Positions 30,519 to 40,216 of a stretch of DNA of 64,000 bases are shown piece by piece. Source of the stretch: a bacterium (lineage in GTDB: Bacteria; Myxococcota_A; Bradymonadia; UBA7976; UBA1532); contig JAUHXC010000006.1 in assembly GCA_030427205.1 (NCBI GenBank), positions 240,936 through 304,935 on the forward strand, read 5' to 3'. Position 1 is the first letter of the stretch. Each line of letters begins with the position of its first letter. The translations under genes and the position numbers were made by a program. Below the pieces are notes generated by a model. That model made no database searches. It saw nothing but the letters and a program-made list of their open reading frames with translations, and was not told where the DNA came from.

Positions 30519-32167
30519 CCTCCGCCGCCGCCAGCGCCGCTCCCAGCGGGGGCGCTTCATCCGCCGGGCTCGCCGCGGGCGACGACCGCCCCGAAGGCCT
30601 GAGCCCCGACGCCGTATGCGCCGCCATCGGCCGCTCGTCGGGCCCGCCGCGCCTGACCGCCACCGGCCGCGCGCTATTGGTGGGCGCGGTGGGCGTGGTC
30701 TTCGCCGCCGCCACCGCCGGCCACGTGGCGCTGCTCGCGGTGGGCACCGGCATGCTGGCGCTGCTCACGGCGGCCTGGCTGACCACCCGCGGCGCCGATC
30801 GGGCCCTCGACACCCTCGAGCTGTGGGTCGATACCCCCGAGGGCGCCACCCGCACCCGCGACGGTGAGGTGACCCTGCGGGTGCGCCTCATCCAGCGCGG
30901 CCGCCGCCCGCTGCGCGACGTGCAACTCGCCGTGCGGCTGGCCGGCGGACACCCCCCGCGGGCGCTGCTCGACGCGCCGCCGATGGCCGAGGCCGATCTC
31001 GACTTCGCGGTGCACTTCCCCCGGGCCGGGCACTGGCGGATTCACGGCGTCGAGCTGACCGCCAGCGGCCTCTTCGACCTGGCCCACGCCCGCCGCTACC
31101 GCCCCGCCGAGCTGCCGATCAACATCCGCCCCCGCCGCCGGCCGGCCGCCGAGGTGGCGCCGCTGCTCGCCCGCCGCGGCGCGACCCGCGATCGCTCCGG
31201 ACGCCACATCGCCGGCCGCGCCGGATCGGGCCTCGAGCTGCGCGAGCTGCGGGAGTACGTGCCCGGCGACCCGCTCAAGACCGTCGCCTGGAAGGCCACC
31301 GCCCGTCGCCGCCGCCCGCTGGTGCGCGCCTTCGAAGAAGAGACCGTGCGCCGCATGCAGCTGCTGGTCGACATCGGGCCGTCGATGCGCTCGGGCCCCG
31401 AAGGCCACACCCCGCTCGACCGGGCCATCGACCTCTGCGCGACCATCGCCGAGCGCGCGGTGCACGACCGCATCGGCCTGACCACCTTCGACCACCGGAT
31501 CTACGGTCACCTGCGCCCCGCCGGCGGCCGCGAGCACCTGCAGCGCCAGCTGCACCACCTGATGGATCTGGCCCGGGTGGTCGACGAAGACCTCACCGAG
31601 ATCGACGACGCCGAGCTGCTCGCCCGGGTCGGCGCCTTCGTCGAGGCGCAAGAGGGCGTCGCGGTGCGGCGCAACGGGCCCGACCCCTGGCAGCCGCGCA
31701 TCGCCCGGACGCTGGTCGACCCGCTGGCCGAGCTGTACGACGTCGGCGCGCTCTTCGCCCACGTGACCCGCTATCTGGCCGTCGAGCGCGACCGCGGCCA
31801 CCGCGCGCTCTTCGCCAAGAACCGCCCGGCGAGAGAGACCCTCGCCGCCCGCCTGCGCCTCTTCTGCGCGCTGCGCGGCCTGCCGATCTCGTACCGCCTC
31901 TCGGGCCCGCTCGACGCCTTCGAAACCGGGCTGGTCGACGCCTTGAGCCCGACCCTGCGCCCCGGCGGCGCCGATCGTATCCTGCTCTTCAGCGACCTGC
32001 GCGGCCTCGAGCCCGACGGCCCCGCCGCCCGCGCCCTGCGGCTGACCCGGGCCCGCAAGAAGGAGCTGCTCGTCGTCGCCCTGGGCGCCGAGCCGCCCGA
32101 AGCGCATCAAGTGGCGAGCGTGCGCGCGGCCCACGGCCGGCTGGTGCACCTGCCGCCGCCGATCTGA
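30515..32167 (+). CDS. DUF58 (VWA-like) protein
   Basis: A TTG at 30515 overlaps the MoxR stop (TTGA) and gives 550 residues. Two TM helices lie at about 50-90 (LLVGAVGVVFAAATAGHVALLAVG...). The DUF58 core GLELRELREYVPGDPLKTVAWKATAR is followed by a VWA-like fold with VDIGPSMRSG as MIDAS-like motif (D-x-G-x-S), then LLFSDLRG. DUF58 proteins are the standard substrates or partners of MoxR. The TTG start is inferred from the overlap; no other start fits better. Confidence 0.85.
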
Positions 32168-32185
32168 CCCCGACCGGAGCGATCC

Positions 32186-33082
32186 ATGCCCCTCACCGAT
32201 CCGAAGACCGCCGACGTCGGCGGCCAGACCCTGAGCTACTTCGAGATGGGCGCCGGCCCGCTCGTCATCTGCCTGCACGGCTACCCCGACACCGCGCACA
32301 CTTGGGAAGACCTGCTGCCCGCGCTGGCCGACGCCGGCTTCCGGGCGGTGGCGCCGTTCATGCGCGGCTATCACCCCAGCCCGCCCTCGCCGAGCGGCGA
32401 CTACTCGGGCATCGCCCTCGGCCGCGACGCCTTGGGGCTGATGAAGGCCCTCGGCGAGACCTCGACGGCGATCGTGGGCCACGACTGGGGCGCGCTCGCC
32501 GCGTACTCGGCCACCATGCAGGCCGAGCAGGCCGAGCAGGCCGAGCAGCCCGAACAGGCCGCCGTGCGCGCGCTGGTGACGCTGGCCATCCCCCATCCGC
32601 GGGCCATCAAGCCCAGCATCCGCGGGCTGTGGAAGGCGCGGCACTTCATCGCCTACCAGTTCAAGAGCCGCGCGGTGAAGCGGCTCGAGGCCGACGACTA
32701 CGCGCACGTCCGCGACATCATCCGCCGCTGGGCGCCCACCTGGACCCCGCCCGACGACGAGATCGAGCGCTCGAAGGCGTGCTTTCGCAACGACGGCGTC
32801 GCCGAGGCCGCGCTGGGCTACTACTGGTCATGGCGCGCCGACCAGGGCGACCCCGAGGCGCGCAAGGCGCTGGTGCGGCGCATCGGCGTGCCGACCCTGG
32901 CCATCGGCGGCAAGGCCGACGGCGCGCTGCTGCCCGGGACCTACGAGGCGACCCCGTCGTGCTACACCGGCCACTACGAGATGACCCTGCTCGACGGCGT
33001 CGGCCACTTCCCGCACCGCGAGGCGCCCGACAAGGTCATCCCGCGCATCGTCGAGTTTCTGGCAGAGCACGGCCGCGGCTGA
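32186..33082 (+). CDS. Alpha/beta hydrolase (epoxide hydrolase/haloalkane dehalogenase type)
   Basis: The 298-residue hydrolase has oxyanion HGYP (31-34), an Asp nucleophile D100 in the elbow GHDWGA, and the distal His in GVGHFPHREAP. An Asp nucleophile rather than Ser indicates epoxide hydrolase or dehalogenase chemistry. An odd AEQ-AEQ-AEQ-PEQ run (113-124) sits right after the nucleophile helix, coded by a 9-bp DNA repeat. GGAGC precedes the ATG. It is 18 bp after the DUF58 gene but not overlapping, and could be transcribed with it. Confidence 0.85.
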   Translation: MPLTDPKTADVGGQTLSYFEMGAGPLVICLHGYPDTAHTWEDLLPALADAGFRAVAPFMRGYHPSPPSPSGDYSGIALGRDALGLMKALGETSTAIVGHDWGALAAYSATMQAEQAEQAEQPEQAAVRALVTLAIPHPRAIKPSIRGLWKARHFIAYQFKSRAVKRLEADDYAHVRDIIRRWAPTWTPPDDEIERSKACFRNDGVAEAALGYYWSWRADQGDPEARKALVRRIGVPTLAIGGKADGALLPGTYEATPSCYTGHYEMTLLDGVGHFPHREAPDKVIPRIVEFLAEHGRG

Positions 33083-33091
33083 CGCGCGCCC

Positions 33092-34072
33092 TCAGCGAGG
33101 GCGGGTCATCACCAGCACATCGCGCACGATCGACTCGCTCATGCGATGCGGCGCGCGCCACGGCTGCTCGACCAGCCCCTCATCGGCGAAGACCTGCGCC
33201 AGCGCGGCGCGCCGAGGCTGCAGGCTGTTGAAGACCAGCACCAGCGCCCCGCCCGGCCGCAGGCAGCGCGCCCAGGCCGGCGCGCAGGCGCGGATGTTCT
33301 CCAGCGGATTGCGCGTGCCGCCGCGCTCGACGTGCTGCACCCCATAGGGCAGATCGCCGACGACCATGGTGAACCGCTCGCCGCCCAGCAGCTCGGCCGC
33401 CTCGGCGCTGTCGCCGGCGATCAGCTTGACGCCGCTCACCGCGAACTCGACGTGCGCGAACCGCCCGCGCCCCTCGCGGTTCTTGCGCCCCACGAAGCCC
33501 CGAGCGAAGCGGTGCTTGATGCGGTGCAGCTTCGTCTGCCGCTTGACGTGCCGCTCGAAGTCGTCGAGCGCCGTGGCGTCTCGCTCGATGCCCCGGGCCT
33601 CGATGCCCAGCCGCGCCGCCCACAGCAGCGTCGTGCCGCGCCCGGCCACCGGATCGAGCAGCTTGGGCGGGTATTTTGCGTCGACGTTCGAGAACCGCAG
33701 CCCCAGCTCGATGGCCAGCCGGGTCATCATCTCGTTGGTCTTGCCGCGATACTTGGCCCCGTCGACGAGCTCGGCGGGCAGCGCGAGGGTGCGATCCAGC
33801 GGCACGGGCCGCAGCAGGCCCGCCGGACGGCGCTCGAAGGCCCCCTGCAGCCACGACAGCCGGGCCACCGAAGGCAGCGCGTCGGCCGGCAGATCGACGT
33901 CGACGACCGCCATGCCGTGCAGGTCACGCGCCGCGGCCGGCGCCTCGGGGAAATGCGCCCGCAGCTCGGCCAGGGCGACGTCGAGGTGCTCGGCGAACCA
34001 CGCCCCGCGGGCCAGCGGGCTCACCAGAAGCGTCAGGGGCAGGGGGTCGGGCGGGGCATCGTCGCGACTCAT
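33092..34072 (-). CDS. TRM11/RlmKL-type RNA methyltransferase-like protein
   Basis: This is a 326-residue class I methyltransferase. The SAM loop is LLDPVAGRGTTLLWAA, followed by the acidic RGIERDA, and the catalytic motif IV is VVGDLPYGVQH (D-L-P-Y), typical of N2-guanine or related RNA methylases. The N-terminal 120 residues resemble the substrate-binding part of that group, without a clear THUMP domain. Convergent with the hydrolase, 9 bp apart, and divergent from a membrane protein. Confidence 0.8.
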   Translation of the reverse strand: MSRDDAPPDPLPLTLLVSPLARGAWFAEHLDVALAELRAHFPEAPAAARDLHGMAVVDVDLPADALPSVARLSWLQGAFERRPAGLLRPVPLDRTLALPAELVDGAKYRGKTNEMMTRLAIELGLRFSNVDAKYPPKLLDPVAGRGTTLLWAARLGIEARGIERDATALDDFERHVKRQTKLHRIKHRFARGFVGRKNREGRGRFAHVEFAVSGVKLIAGDSAEAAELLGGERFTMVVGDLPYGVQHVERGGTRNPLENIRACAPAWARCLRPGGALVLVFNSLQPRRAALAQVFADEGLVEQPWRAPHRMSESIVRDVLVMTRPR

Positions 34073-34172
34073 GGGCGCCTCGGCGTCGTCGGCAGGCGGG
34101 CACGGTGGCCGAGCGATGGTCTCGGATCAAGCATCGCTCGACGTCCCGCGTCCGATCGCGTCTCATGCACCC

Positions 34173-34754
34173 ATGCAGACCGCGCTCGCCCTGCTGCTGC
34201 TCGTCGCCCCGCTGCTCGCCGCTGCCGCCCTCGCATATCGCCTGCGGCCGACCCGGCGCCACTGGCTGCTCTTCGCCATCGGCTGCGCCCTCGGCGCCAC
34301 CTGGGAGCTCGGCTTCGGCCTGCTCGGCCCCGGCCAGACAGACGCCCCGCTCTACGTCTGGATCGAACCCGGCGGCATACCGCTCGATCCGCAGCCGAGC
34401 GGCGGTGGCCTCGGCGACTGGATCGGCCTGACCCTCGTCTGCCTGTGGGACGGCGCGCTCTTCTGCGCCGGGCTCGCCTTGATCCGCTGGCTGCTGCCCG
34501 GTCCACACCTCGTGCGCTTCGAACTGCGCGAGCTGGCCGTGCTGTTGATCTGGGGGCAGGTGCAGTCGCTGGTCGTCGAGCTGGTGGCCATCGCCGCGGG
34601 GCTCTGGGGCTACCTGCCGCAGTGGTACAACCCCGCGCTCTTCCCGTTCATGCAGGGCCACATCACGCTCGCGCCCCAGCTCGTCTGGCTCCTGGCGTAC
34701 CCGATCTTCTACGTCGCCGCGCTGCGCCTCGCCCCGACCCGCCTTCGCGGCTGA
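34173..34754 (+). CDS. Integral membrane protein of unknown function
   Basis: This 193-residue protein has about five hydrophobic segments: QTALALLLLVAPLLAAAALA, HWLLFAIGCALGATWELGFG, WIGLTLVCLWDGALFCAGLALI, ELAVLLIWGQVQSLVVELVA and a C-terminal HITLAPQLVWLLAYPIFYVAAL. Conserved-looking charged or polar residues within the helices (WELGFG, WDGALF, VVELVA) suggest an enzyme or transporter rather than a simple anchor. I do not recognise a family. The 100 bp upstream are shared with the divergent methyltransferase. Confidence 0.7.
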   Translation: MQTALALLLLVAPLLAAAALAYRLRPTRRHWLLFAIGCALGATWELGFGLLGPGQTDAPLYVWIEPGGIPLDPQPSGGGLGDWIGLTLVCLWDGALFCAGLALIRWLLPGPHLVRFELRELAVLLIWGQVQSLVVELVAIAAGLWGYLPQWYNPALFPFMQGHITLAPQLVWLLAYPIFYVAALRLAPTRLRG

Positions 34755-34842
34755 CGTCGGCTCGTCAGGGCATCGCCGGCTTGCCAGCCGTGCCCATATC
34801 CGTACACTCAGCGCGTCGCGCTCGGCGACTCGGGAGATTTTC

Positions 34843-36894
34843 GTGTTGATCAGCATGCTGGTGGTCGGAGGGGCGGTCGCCGTAGCCGTGAAGCTGGCCC
34901 GCCGCGACGCCGCTTCGGGCATCGAGCCGCCGATCGACCGTCGATCTACGCCGAGCAGGCGAGCCGGCGCGACCGCAGGGGGCGATGAGTCCGAAGCGGC
35001 CGCCGCCGAAGCCAGCGAAGCCGCTGACGCCGTGGATGCCGCGTCCCCGCCAGAGCCGCCCGTGCTGGGCCTGACGCCCGAGCGCGGGTTGGCGGCCAGC
35101 GCCGGCGCCCTCGGCCTTCAAGCCGTCGGGGCGGCCACCGGCACCGCGCTCGGCGTCGTCTCCGTCGTGCCCCTGGGATGGATGGTCGCGGCGTTCGTGC
35201 GCGCGTCCTACCTTCGCCGCCGCAAGGGCGATGGCTCCTGGGTCCCGGTGCTCGATACCGTCTACCTCGGCGGCAGCCTGCTGACCGGTCATATCGTCGC
35301 GTGCGCCGCCGGTGGAGCGCTCGTGTTCGGCAGCATGAAGCTGCTCGAACGCACCCGGCGGCGGACCCGCAGCGAGCTGACCCGTGCCTTCGGCGAGCTG
35401 CCCGAGCGCGCGTGGCTGGTCCTGCCCGAGGCCACCGTCGAGGTCGACGTCGCCCGCATCGTCGCTGGCGACCGGGTGCGGGTGCAGGCCGGTCAACGCA
35501 TGCCCATCGATGGCGTCGTCGATGTCGGGGTCGGGGCCGTCGATGAGCGCGCGCTCACCGGCGAGTCGATCCCCGCGTCGAAGTCGCCGGGCGATCCGGT
35601 GATGGCCGCCACGTTGGTCGTCGAAGGCCCGCTGATCATCCGCGCGACCGGCCCGGGCAGCGACAGCACCGTCGGTCGACTGCAGCGCATCCTCGCCCGC
35701 ACCGACGATCTCACCGAGCGCTATCGTGGCCGCGGCCAGCGCATCGTCGAAGGCGGCGCGGGGCCCACCCTCGCGCTCAGCGCGTTGAGCCTGCCGCTCG
35801 TCGGTCCGGCCGGCGCCCTCGCGGTCAGCTGTGTCGCGTTCGGCTACCAGATGCGCTTCGCGGGCCCCTTGAGCGCCCTGCGCTTCGTCGGCTCGGCCGC
35901 GCAGGGTGGCGTGCTCGTCAAAGACGCCCGCGCGCTCGAGCTGCTCGGTCAGGTGGATACGGTCGTCTTCGACAAGACCGGCACCTTGACGACCGACGCA
36001 CCGACGGTGGTCGCCGTCTGCCCCGTCGCGGGCTACTCGGCTGCCGACGTGCTCGCGCTCGCAGCCGCCGCCGAGCAGGGGCAGGGGCACCCGCTGGCTG
36101 TCGCGATCCTCGCCGCCGCCGCGGGCGAAGGGGTCGTCTTCGGGGACGCCGAACAGGTCGAAGTCGTGCCCGGGCGAGGCCTGAAGGCGCGCCTCGACGG
36201 CAGACGGGTGCGCGTCGGCAGCGCTCCGCTGATGCTCGACGAGGGGCTGATCCTGCCCCACGGGCTCGCCGCGCCGGTGCCGGGCAGCTCGGCGGTCTAC
36301 GTCGCGGCCGACGGCGCGGTCGTCGGGCGCTTCGACATCGCCACCCCCGCCCGGCAGGAGTCGCGGCGCGTCGTGCGCGCGCTGCGCGAGCGCGGGATCG
36401 ACGTGGTCCTGCTCTCGGGCGACCGCCGCGACGCCGTCACCCGCTTCGCCGACGAGGTCGGTATCAGCGAAGTACACGCCGAGGTCGACCCCGAAGGCAA
36501 AGCGGCGATCATCGCCGAGCTGCGGCGCGCTGGCCGGCGGGTCTGCTTTGTCGGTGACGGCATCAACGATACCATCGCGCTCAAAGCCGCCGAGGTCTCC
36601 GTCTCGCTGGCCGGCGCGACCATGGCCGCCGTCGACACCGCCGCGATCGTGCTGCTCGACGGCCACCTCGAGCGGCTGCCCGATCTCTTCCGGCTCGCCG
36701 ACGACTTCGACCGCGCGATCAAGCGCGGCGTCTGGCTCTCGATCGCGCCGGGTGTGCTGTGCGTCGGCGGGGTCTACCTCGTGCACCTGGGCATCGCCGG
36801 CGCCCTGACGCTGTACTACGCCAGCCTCGCCGGCTCGATGGGCAATGCCCTCGTGTCTGGTCGACCGCCCGAGCAGGTGACCGATGAGGCCTGA
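34843..36894 (+). CDS. P-type ATPase lacking the CPC metal motif
   Basis: This 683-residue protein (GTG start, GGGAG seven bases before) has P-type ATPase hallmarks: TGES (239-242), phosphorylated Asp377 in FDKTGTLT, the P1B-like HP locus GQGHPLA, and GDGIND. The membrane motif before D377, normally CPC in heavy-metal pumps, reads F333-G334-Y335 and then MRFAGPLSALRF. No N-terminal metal-binding domain is present; residues 1-80 are one hydrophobic stretch and an Ala/Glu/Asp-rich linker. Membrane segments are fewer than in standard P1B pumps. Substrate is therefore unlikely to be copper or zinc by the usual mechanism. It overlaps the following GNAT gene by 11 bp, suggesting one operon with a methyltransferase. 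Confidence 0.85.
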   Translation: MLISMLVVGGAVAVAVKLARRDAASGIEPPIDRRSTPSRRAGATAGGDESEAAAAEASEAADAVDAASPPEPPVLGLTPERGLAASAGALGLQAVGAATGTALGVVSVVPLGWMVAAFVRASYLRRRKGDGSWVPVLDTVYLGGSLLTGHIVACAAGGALVFGSMKLLERTRRRTRSELTRAFGELPERAWLVLPEATVEVDVARIVAGDRVRVQAGQRMPIDGVVDVGVGAVDERALTGESIPASKSPGDPVMAATLVVEGPLIIRATGPGSDSTVGRLQRILARTDDLTERYRGRGQRIVEGGAGPTLALSALSLPLVGPAGALAVSCVAFGYQMRFAGPLSALRFVGSAAQGGVLVKDARALELLGQVDTVVFDKTGTLTTDAPTVVAVCPVAGYSAADVLALAAAAEQGQGHPLAVAILAAAAGEGVVFGDAEQVEVVPGRGLKARLDGRRVRVGSAPLMLDEGLILPHGLAAPVPGSSAVYVAADGAVVGRFDIATPARQESRRVVRALRERGIDVVLLSGDRRDAVTRFADEVGISEVHAEVDPEGKAAIIAELRRAGRRVCFVGDGINDTIALKAAEVSVSLAGATMAAVDTAAIVLLDGHLERLPDLFRLADDFDRAIKRGVWLSIAPGVLCVGGVYLVHLGIAGALTLYYASLAGSMGNALVSGRPPEQVTDEA

Positions 36895-37822
36895 CGGCGA
36901 CGGCGCGTTTCGCGCGGTCGCCGACGCGCCGATCGCGCCGTTCGCACTCGCTGACGATACGTGCGTTTTCGCCGAGGGGCGCTGGCACATGACGTTGAAC
37001 CCCTCGTCGTCGTGGCGTGGCGCCAACGAAGTCTTCTTCAGCGACCTCGATCCGGCGCGGGCGGATGCGCAGATCGACGCGATCTTGTCTCTGTATCGCG
37101 CGTTCGGCCTGCCCACGAGCTGGTACGTCTACCCATGGAGCCGGCCGACCGACCTCGCCGAGCGGCTGCGGCGCCGCGGCAGCCATAGCTATGGCATGGA
37201 AGCCGTGTCGACCCCCGCCGGCCCGCAGCCAGCGCCGCCGCCCGGCATCCAGATCGAGCCGGTCTTCGGCGACGGGGCCAGTTTTGATCTCTTCTTCGAG
37301 ATGCTCGCCCGTGGCTGGGCCCTGCCGGCCGACGACGTGGCGGCGCGGCGGCGATGCTACCGGCGCCTCGCGCGGCCCGATTCCGATGTCCTGTCGCTGT
37401 ACCTCACCCGCTGGCGAGGCCGACCGGCCGGCGTCGGCGGGCTGATCATGCACCCGACCTGCGGCTACGGCACCCTCGACTACGTCGAACCGTTCGCCCG
37501 CGGCCGCGGCCTCTACTCGGCCCTCATCGCCGCCCGGGCCGACGCCACCTGGCGGGCGGGGCGCACGTGGCAGGTCGGTCATACGTTGACCCGGTCCTCG
37601 ACGCGCATCCTGCGCCACCTGAACCACGACGTGCTCTACAGCTACGAGATCCACGACTTCGACGCGCCCGCGGCGCCGGGCAAGCCGCCGGCCGGCGTGC
37701 GGGGCGTCGCCGATGTCGAACCCTGGCTCGACGGGCTCCTCGGCGCCGGACGGATCGCGACAGCCGACCTCGGAGAGACAGCCGACCTCGGAGAGACAGC
37801 CAGCATCGGGAGGAACGAGTGA
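36884..37822 (+). CDS. GNAT-like acetyltransferase
   Basis: This 312-residue protein has a GNAT fold in its C-terminal half: VLSLYLTRWRGRPAGVGGLIMHP, CGYGTLDYVEPFARGRGLYSALIAARA (CoA loop) and SSTRILRHLNHDVLYSY. The N-terminal 150 residues resemble a divergent second GNAT-like half. The C-terminus has a short tandem repeat (TADLGE TADLGE TASIG). The stop overlaps the next GTG (GTGA, 37819-37822). The substrate is unknown. Coupling with a methyltransferase and a pump suggests modification and export or import of a small amine. Confidence 0.75.
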   Translation: MRPDGDGAFRAVADAPIAPFALADDTCVFAEGRWHMTLNPSSSWRGANEVFFSDLDPARADAQIDAILSLYRAFGLPTSWYVYPWSRPTDLAERLRRRGSHSYGMEAVSTPAGPQPAPPPGIQIEPVFGDGASFDLFFEMLARGWALPADDVAARRRCYRRLARPDSDVLSLYLTRWRGRPAGVGGLIMHPTCGYGTLDYVEPFARGRGLYSALIAARADATWRAGRTWQVGHTLTRSSTRILRHLNHDVLYSYEIHDFDAPAAPGKPPAGVRGVADVEPWLDGLLGAGRIATADLGETADLGETASIGRNE

Positions 37823-39468
37823 TCTCCGCAAAACCCGCGCCGCTCGCCACCGCGCCGCCCTTGTCGGACGACCACTACGCCCGGGCCTATGCGCTGCGCA
37901 AGGCCGCGTCGACCATGACCGCCGAGGCCCGGGCCTGGCTCTGTGAGGCCGCCGAGTCGCTGGCCGCCGCCGCGCCCGGCGAGCGCCCGTTGCGGATCTT
38001 GAGCGTCGGCAGCGGCGAAGGCGACCTCGACGTCGACTTCATCACGGCGTTGTGCACCGCGCTCGGCGATCGACCGCTGCTCTACCGCGCTCTCGAGCCC
38101 AACCCGACCCACCGGGCCGCGTTCGCCGAGCGCGCGGCAGGTCTGGGCCCGTCGGTGTCTGTCGACGTACGCGGCGAACGCTTCGAATCGCACCGCGACG
38201 CCGAGCCCTACGACGTCATCCTGATGTGCCACGTTCTCTACTACGTCGACGACGTGGCCGCGGCGCTGACCGCCGCCCGCGCCCGGCTGAGCCCCGGTGG
38301 AACGCTGATCGTGGTGCATCAGACCGGCGACGGTATCCCCCCGCTGCAGCAGCGGTTCATGGCTGCGCTCAAAGGAGACACCGCCGAGCTGTTGACCACC
38401 GACGACATCGCGGCGGCCATCAACCGGATCGAGGCGTCCCATACGTTCTGTGAACGCGATGCGTGGCTCGACGCCAGCGGGATCCTCGCCGGCACCGCCG
38501 ATGGCCTCGACATCATCTCCTTCTGCCTCGAGTGCGACCTGCGCAGCCTCGGACCGGCGCGCCTCGCCCCCTTGCTCGCGGCTCTGCGCGCGGCATGCGT
38601 CGTCGACGCCGATGGAGCAAGCCGGCTGCGCGAGCCCATCGGCATCTTCACCTTGCCGGCGGTCGGTCAGGGCGCCGCGCTGCCCGTCGATCCGGTGGAC
38701 GACTACCGCCAGCTCGCCGCCCGCGGGCCGTGGCGCTCGGTGATCGACCGGCTGCCTCGCGCCGGGGCGCGGGTGCTCGACGTCGCCTGCGGACCGGGGC
38801 GCTGGCTGCGCGCCTTCATGGCGCGGCACCGACCGGCGCTCGACCGGCGCTTCGGCCCCGGCGCGGTGACCTGCGACCTGCTCGACCCCAACGCCGCCGC
38901 TGCCGCCCGCTGCGTCGAACGGATCGGCGGCCCGCTGAGCCACGGACGGACGTTCGCCTGCCCGATCGAAGACGCCGCGCTGCCTGCGGCGGCATACCAC
39001 GTCATCTGGTCGATGCACGGGTTCTACGCGGTCCCGCCCGCCGCCTTGCCAGCGGCCCTGCGCGCCATGCGCGCGGCGCTCGCGCCGACGGGCCGGGCGT
39101 ACATCGCGATCAGCACCACCCGGGGTTTCTACGATCGGTTCTATCGGCTCTGGGCGCGCAGCGGGCGGACCGCTGATCCGCCTTTCGTCACGGCCGAAGA
39201 CATCGAAGCCGCGCTCGCTGCCGACGGGGTGCCCTTCGAGGTCACGACGTTCGACTACGCCGAGCACATCCCCGCCGAGGCCCCCGAGCAGTTGCTGCGC
39301 TATCTGTTGGACGAAGCCATCGGCAACTCGTTCGCCGAGCGCGGTGCACTCGCGGGCACGGCGCTCGACGAGATCGCTGCCGATCCCATCCTCGGGCCAT
39401 ACCTCCGAGGCTTCGAAGTCGACGGCGGCCACGCGTTGGCGCAAGAGGTGCGACTCATCGCCTTCTGA
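37819..39468 (+). CDS. Tandem SAM methyltransferase, N-half histamine N-methyltransferase-like
   Basis: A GTG start (GGGAGGA upstream) gives 549 residues with two class I methyltransferase domains. The first (about 25-260) has RILSVGSGEGDLDVDFI, RALEPNP and YDVILMCHVLYYVDD, which resembles animal histamine N-methyltransferase. The second (about 300-549) has ARVLDVACGPGRWLRAF, DLLDPNAAAA and YHVIWSMHGFYAV. Both SAM loops look intact. Two fused and different methylases acting on one small molecule would be logical. The product is unknown. Last gene of the ATPase-GNAT-methyltransferase set, convergent with lexA. Confidence 0.8.
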   Translation: MISAKPAPLATAPPLSDDHYARAYALRKAASTMTAEARAWLCEAAESLAAAAPGERPLRILSVGSGEGDLDVDFITALCTALGDRPLLYRALEPNPTHRAAFAERAAGLGPSVSVDVRGERFESHRDAEPYDVILMCHVLYYVDDVAAALTAARARLSPGGTLIVVHQTGDGIPPLQQRFMAALKGDTAELLTTDDIAAAINRIEASHTFCERDAWLDASGILAGTADGLDIISFCLECDLRSLGPARLAPLLAALRAACVVDADGASRLREPIGIFTLPAVGQGAALPVDPVDDYRQLAARGPWRSVIDRLPRAGARVLDVACGPGRWLRAFMARHRPALDRRFGPGAVTCDLLDPNAAAAARCVERIGGPLSHGRTFACPIEDAALPAAAYHVIWSMHGFYAVPPAALPAALRAMRAALAPTGRAYIAISTTRGFYDRFYRLWARSGRTADPPFVTAEDIEAALAADGVPFEVTTFDYAEHIPAEAPEQLLRYLLDEAIGNSFAERGALAGTALDEIAADPILGPYLRGFEVDGGHALAQEVRLIAF

Positions 39469-39494
39469 CCGGGTCGCTCACTGCACGAACCAGG

Positions 39495-40139
39495 TCACAT
39501 TCGACGGTAGACCCCCACCACGCGGCCGATGATCATCGTCTCGCGGAAGTCCTTCTTGTGCACGTAGATCGGCTCCATCGCGCTGTTGGCCGGCTGGAAG
39601 CGGATGCGCTCGCCCTCGGGGTAGTAGCGCTTGCAGGTGGCCTCGTCGTCGATGAGCGCGATGACGATGTCGCCGGTGCTCGCGGTGGGCGTCTTCTTCA
39701 CGAAGACGTAGTCGCCGTCGAAGATGCCGTCTTCGATCATCGACTCGCCGACGATGCGCAGCGCGAAGACCTCGCGGTGGCCGCCGAGCAGCACCCGGTC
39801 GACGCGCACCGAGTCTTCGGCCTGCTCGATGGCCAGGATCGGCTCGCCCGCCGCGACCCGGCCGAGCAGCGGGATCAACACCGTGTCGACGTCGTCGCTG
39901 TTGGCCGCCGGCCCCGGCATCTCGGGCATCTTCACCGGGCGCATCGCCCGGCTCTTGAGGTCGTCTCGCTTGAGGTGGCCCTTGCGCTCGAGCGCCTTGA
40001 GGTGGTCGTTGACCCCGTTGGTCGAGCGGATGCCCATCTCGCGCCCGATCTCGCGGATGGTCGGGGGATAACCCCGCTCTACGATCGAGGCGGTGATGTA
40101 GTCGAGGATCTCGCGCTGCCGGGCGGTGAGCCGCTTCAT
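39495..40139 (-). CDS. lexA: SOS repressor LexA
   Basis: This 214-residue repressor carries an N-terminal winged HTH ([24 protein letters not shown]), the cleavage bond Ala97-Gly98 in RVAAGEP, the catalytic Ser133 (GESM) and Lys170 (EATCKRYY). All residues for RecA-stimulated self-cleavage are in place. GAGGAG precedes the ATG. Upstream lie two LexA-box-like sites, one inside its promoter, so it should repress itself and perhaps the divergent maf-yggS series. Confidence 0.97.
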   Translation of the reverse strand: MKRLTARQREILDYITASIVERGYPPTIREIGREMGIRSTNGVNDHLKALERKGHLKRDDLKSRAMRPVKMPEMPGPAANSDDVDTVLIPLLGRVAAGEPILAIEQAEDSVRVDRVLLGGHREVFALRIVGESMIEDGIFDGDYVFVKKTPTASTGDIVIALIDDEATCKRYYPEGERIRFQPANSAMEPIYVHKKDFRETMIIGRVVGVYRRM

Positions 40140-40189
40140 GGGTCTCCTCAAGGGCCGTGGTCGTCCGCCGGCCCGTGAGGCCGGTAGGA

Positions 40190-40205
40190 CTGAACACAGT
40201 TTCAT
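40190..40205 (+). promoter_or_regulatory. LexA-box-like site 1
   Basis: CTGAACACAGTTTCAT fits most positions after CTGAAC of the inverse Myxococcus xanthus LexA box (SCTGAACRVRYKTDYAG, recalled from memory), with mismatches at the central Y and the last G. It lies downstream of the lexA start site region, between promoter and ribosome-binding site. Confidence 0.5.
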
Positions 40206-40216
40206 GTGCGGGGGGC

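Noticed and set aside
34843..39468. Recently transferred island
   Set aside because: The gene set is unusual, but GC content and codon use look like the neighbours by eye and there are no mobile genes, repeats or tRNA at the borders.
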